From Acidobacteriota bacterium (GTDB lineage: Bacteria > Acidobacteriota > UBA6911), in contig JAIRVC010000345.1 in NCBI GenBank assembly GCA_031254095.1, positions 1-5,666 on the forward strand: 5,666 nt of DNA. Direction: 5' to 3'. Below are positions 5,212-5,666 of this stretch, piece after piece. The stretch's first letter is position 1, and each line of letters opens with the position of its first letter. A model generated the notes under the pieces. That model was given only the letters and a program-made list of their open reading frames with translations. It was not told the origin of the DNA and ran no database searches. The translations under genes and the position numbers were made by a program.

Positions 5212-5666
5212 ATGGAAAAAAAGGTAAAGCTGGTAATTGACGGCCGCGAAGTGGAAGCCGCGGAAGGAACATCCGTTCTGGTCGCCGCCAGATCGGTCGG
5301 CATCAACATTCCGACGCTGTGCTATAACGGCCGGATGGAACCCTATGGCGCGTGCCGCATGTGCATGGTTGAAGTCGAAGGACAAAAACGGCCTGTGGCG
5401 TCCTGCGTCTTTCCCGTGAAAGAAGGACTTAAAGTCCGCACCGACACGGAGAAAGTCAAAAAGATCCGCAGGATGATCATCGAACTGCTGTGGCCGTCCT
5501 GGCAGGCGTACTCCGATGAGTATGGAGTTACGTCCTCGCGCTTTAAGACCGGCATGACGGATTGCACTCTTTGCGGTCTGTGCGTCCGGTATTGCACGGA
5601 AATCAAGAAGGACAACAAGCTCTATTTCAAGGGACGCGGCATTGAGCGCCAGCCGGCGCTCGTCGA
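5212..5666 (+). CDS. NuoG/HoxU/HydA-like iron-sulfur subunit, N-terminal part (3' end outside window)
   Basis: The open frame runs from ATG 5212 to the window end, giving 151 residues with no stop. Residues 4-77 are a plant-type [2Fe-2S] ferredoxin domain: D-G-R-E-V-E-A-A-E-G-T, then ligands C37, C48, C51 and C65 with spacing C-x10-C-x2-C-x13-C, including A-C-R-M-C-M-V-E-V-E-G. After the helix R-R-M-I-I-E-L-L (86-93), family members normally have the His-Cys3 [4Fe-4S] motif (H-x3-C-x2-C-x5-C). Here no Cys or His is found from 66 to 117; the chain goes directly to a C-x2-C-x2-C-x3-C motif (C118, C121, C124, C128) followed by K-L-Y-F-K-G-R-G. This last part aligns with the ferredoxin-like segment that follows the His-Cys domain in HydA. 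The gene could encode a short electron-transfer subunit or the start of a long catalytic one. It is the operon partner of the two preceding genes; hydrogenase (NiFe or FeFe) or formate dehydrogenase is the likely destination of its electrons. Confidence 0.9.
   Translation, partial: MEKKVKLVIDGREVEAAEGTSVLVAARSVGINIPTLCYNGRMEPYGACRMCMVEVEGQKRPVASCVFPVKEGLKVRTDTEKVKKIRRMIIELLWPSWQAYSDEYGVTSSRFKTGMTDCTLCGLCVRYCTEIKKDNKLYFKGRGIERQPALV

Overview
The window (5,666 bp, moderate GC) reads as a piece of an anaerobic bacterial chromosome. The evidence for anaerobic metabolism is a cluster of iron-sulfur flavoprotein genes of the HydABC/HndABCD type, the NADH-linked electron-transfer module of electron-bifurcating hydrogenases and related formate dehydrogenases. 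The exported protein combining a carboxypeptidase-regulatory-like domain with TPRs is a style common in Acidobacteria/Aminicenantes-like and some other Gram-negative anaerobes, but the sequence gives no firm taxonomic marker and this placement is only a guess.

Layout, all genes on the + strand. (1) Positions 1-132 hold the C-terminal tail of an unrecognised, probably membrane-associated protein, overlapping the next gene. (2) Positions 89-754 encode a ThiE/TenI superfamily protein whose active-site pattern looks more like the thiazole tautomerase TenI than the synthase ThiE. (3) Positions 755-943 are an AT-rich spacer with a good sigma70-type promoter. (4) Positions 944-1957 encode a secreted protein with a beta-sandwich domain and about five TPRs, followed by a very strong intrinsic terminator at 1992-2044. 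It therefore looks like a monocistronic unit. (5) Positions 2255 to the window end carry a tight operon of three genes: a receiver-domain/NuoE fusion, a NuoF/HydB-type flavoprotein overlapping it by 4 bp (ATGA), and, 12 bp later, the first 151 codons of a NuoG/HoxU/HydA-like [2Fe-2S] subunit that runs off the end.

How the operon genes fit together: the NuoF-like subunit oxidises or reduces NAD(P)(H) at FMN. The NuoE-like subunit supplies a [2Fe-2S] cluster, and the NuoG-like subunit plus the C-terminal ferredoxin domain of NuoF carry electrons towards ferredoxin and a catalytic subunit that must lie downstream, outside the window. A [NiFe] or [FeFe] hydrogenase or a formate dehydrogenase are the realistic options.

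The most interesting feature is the first gene of this operon. A two-component receiver domain with its phospho-acceptor Asp but several other degenerate catalytic residues is fused, through a charged helical linker, to the NuoE-like subunit, with no DNA-binding output domain. That suggests direct signal control, or structural reuse of the receiver fold, in an electron-bifurcating-type redox enzyme. A second oddity is that the NuoG-like partner lacks the His-Cys3 [4Fe-4S] segment that normally separates its [2Fe-2S] domain from its next [4Fe-4S] motif.
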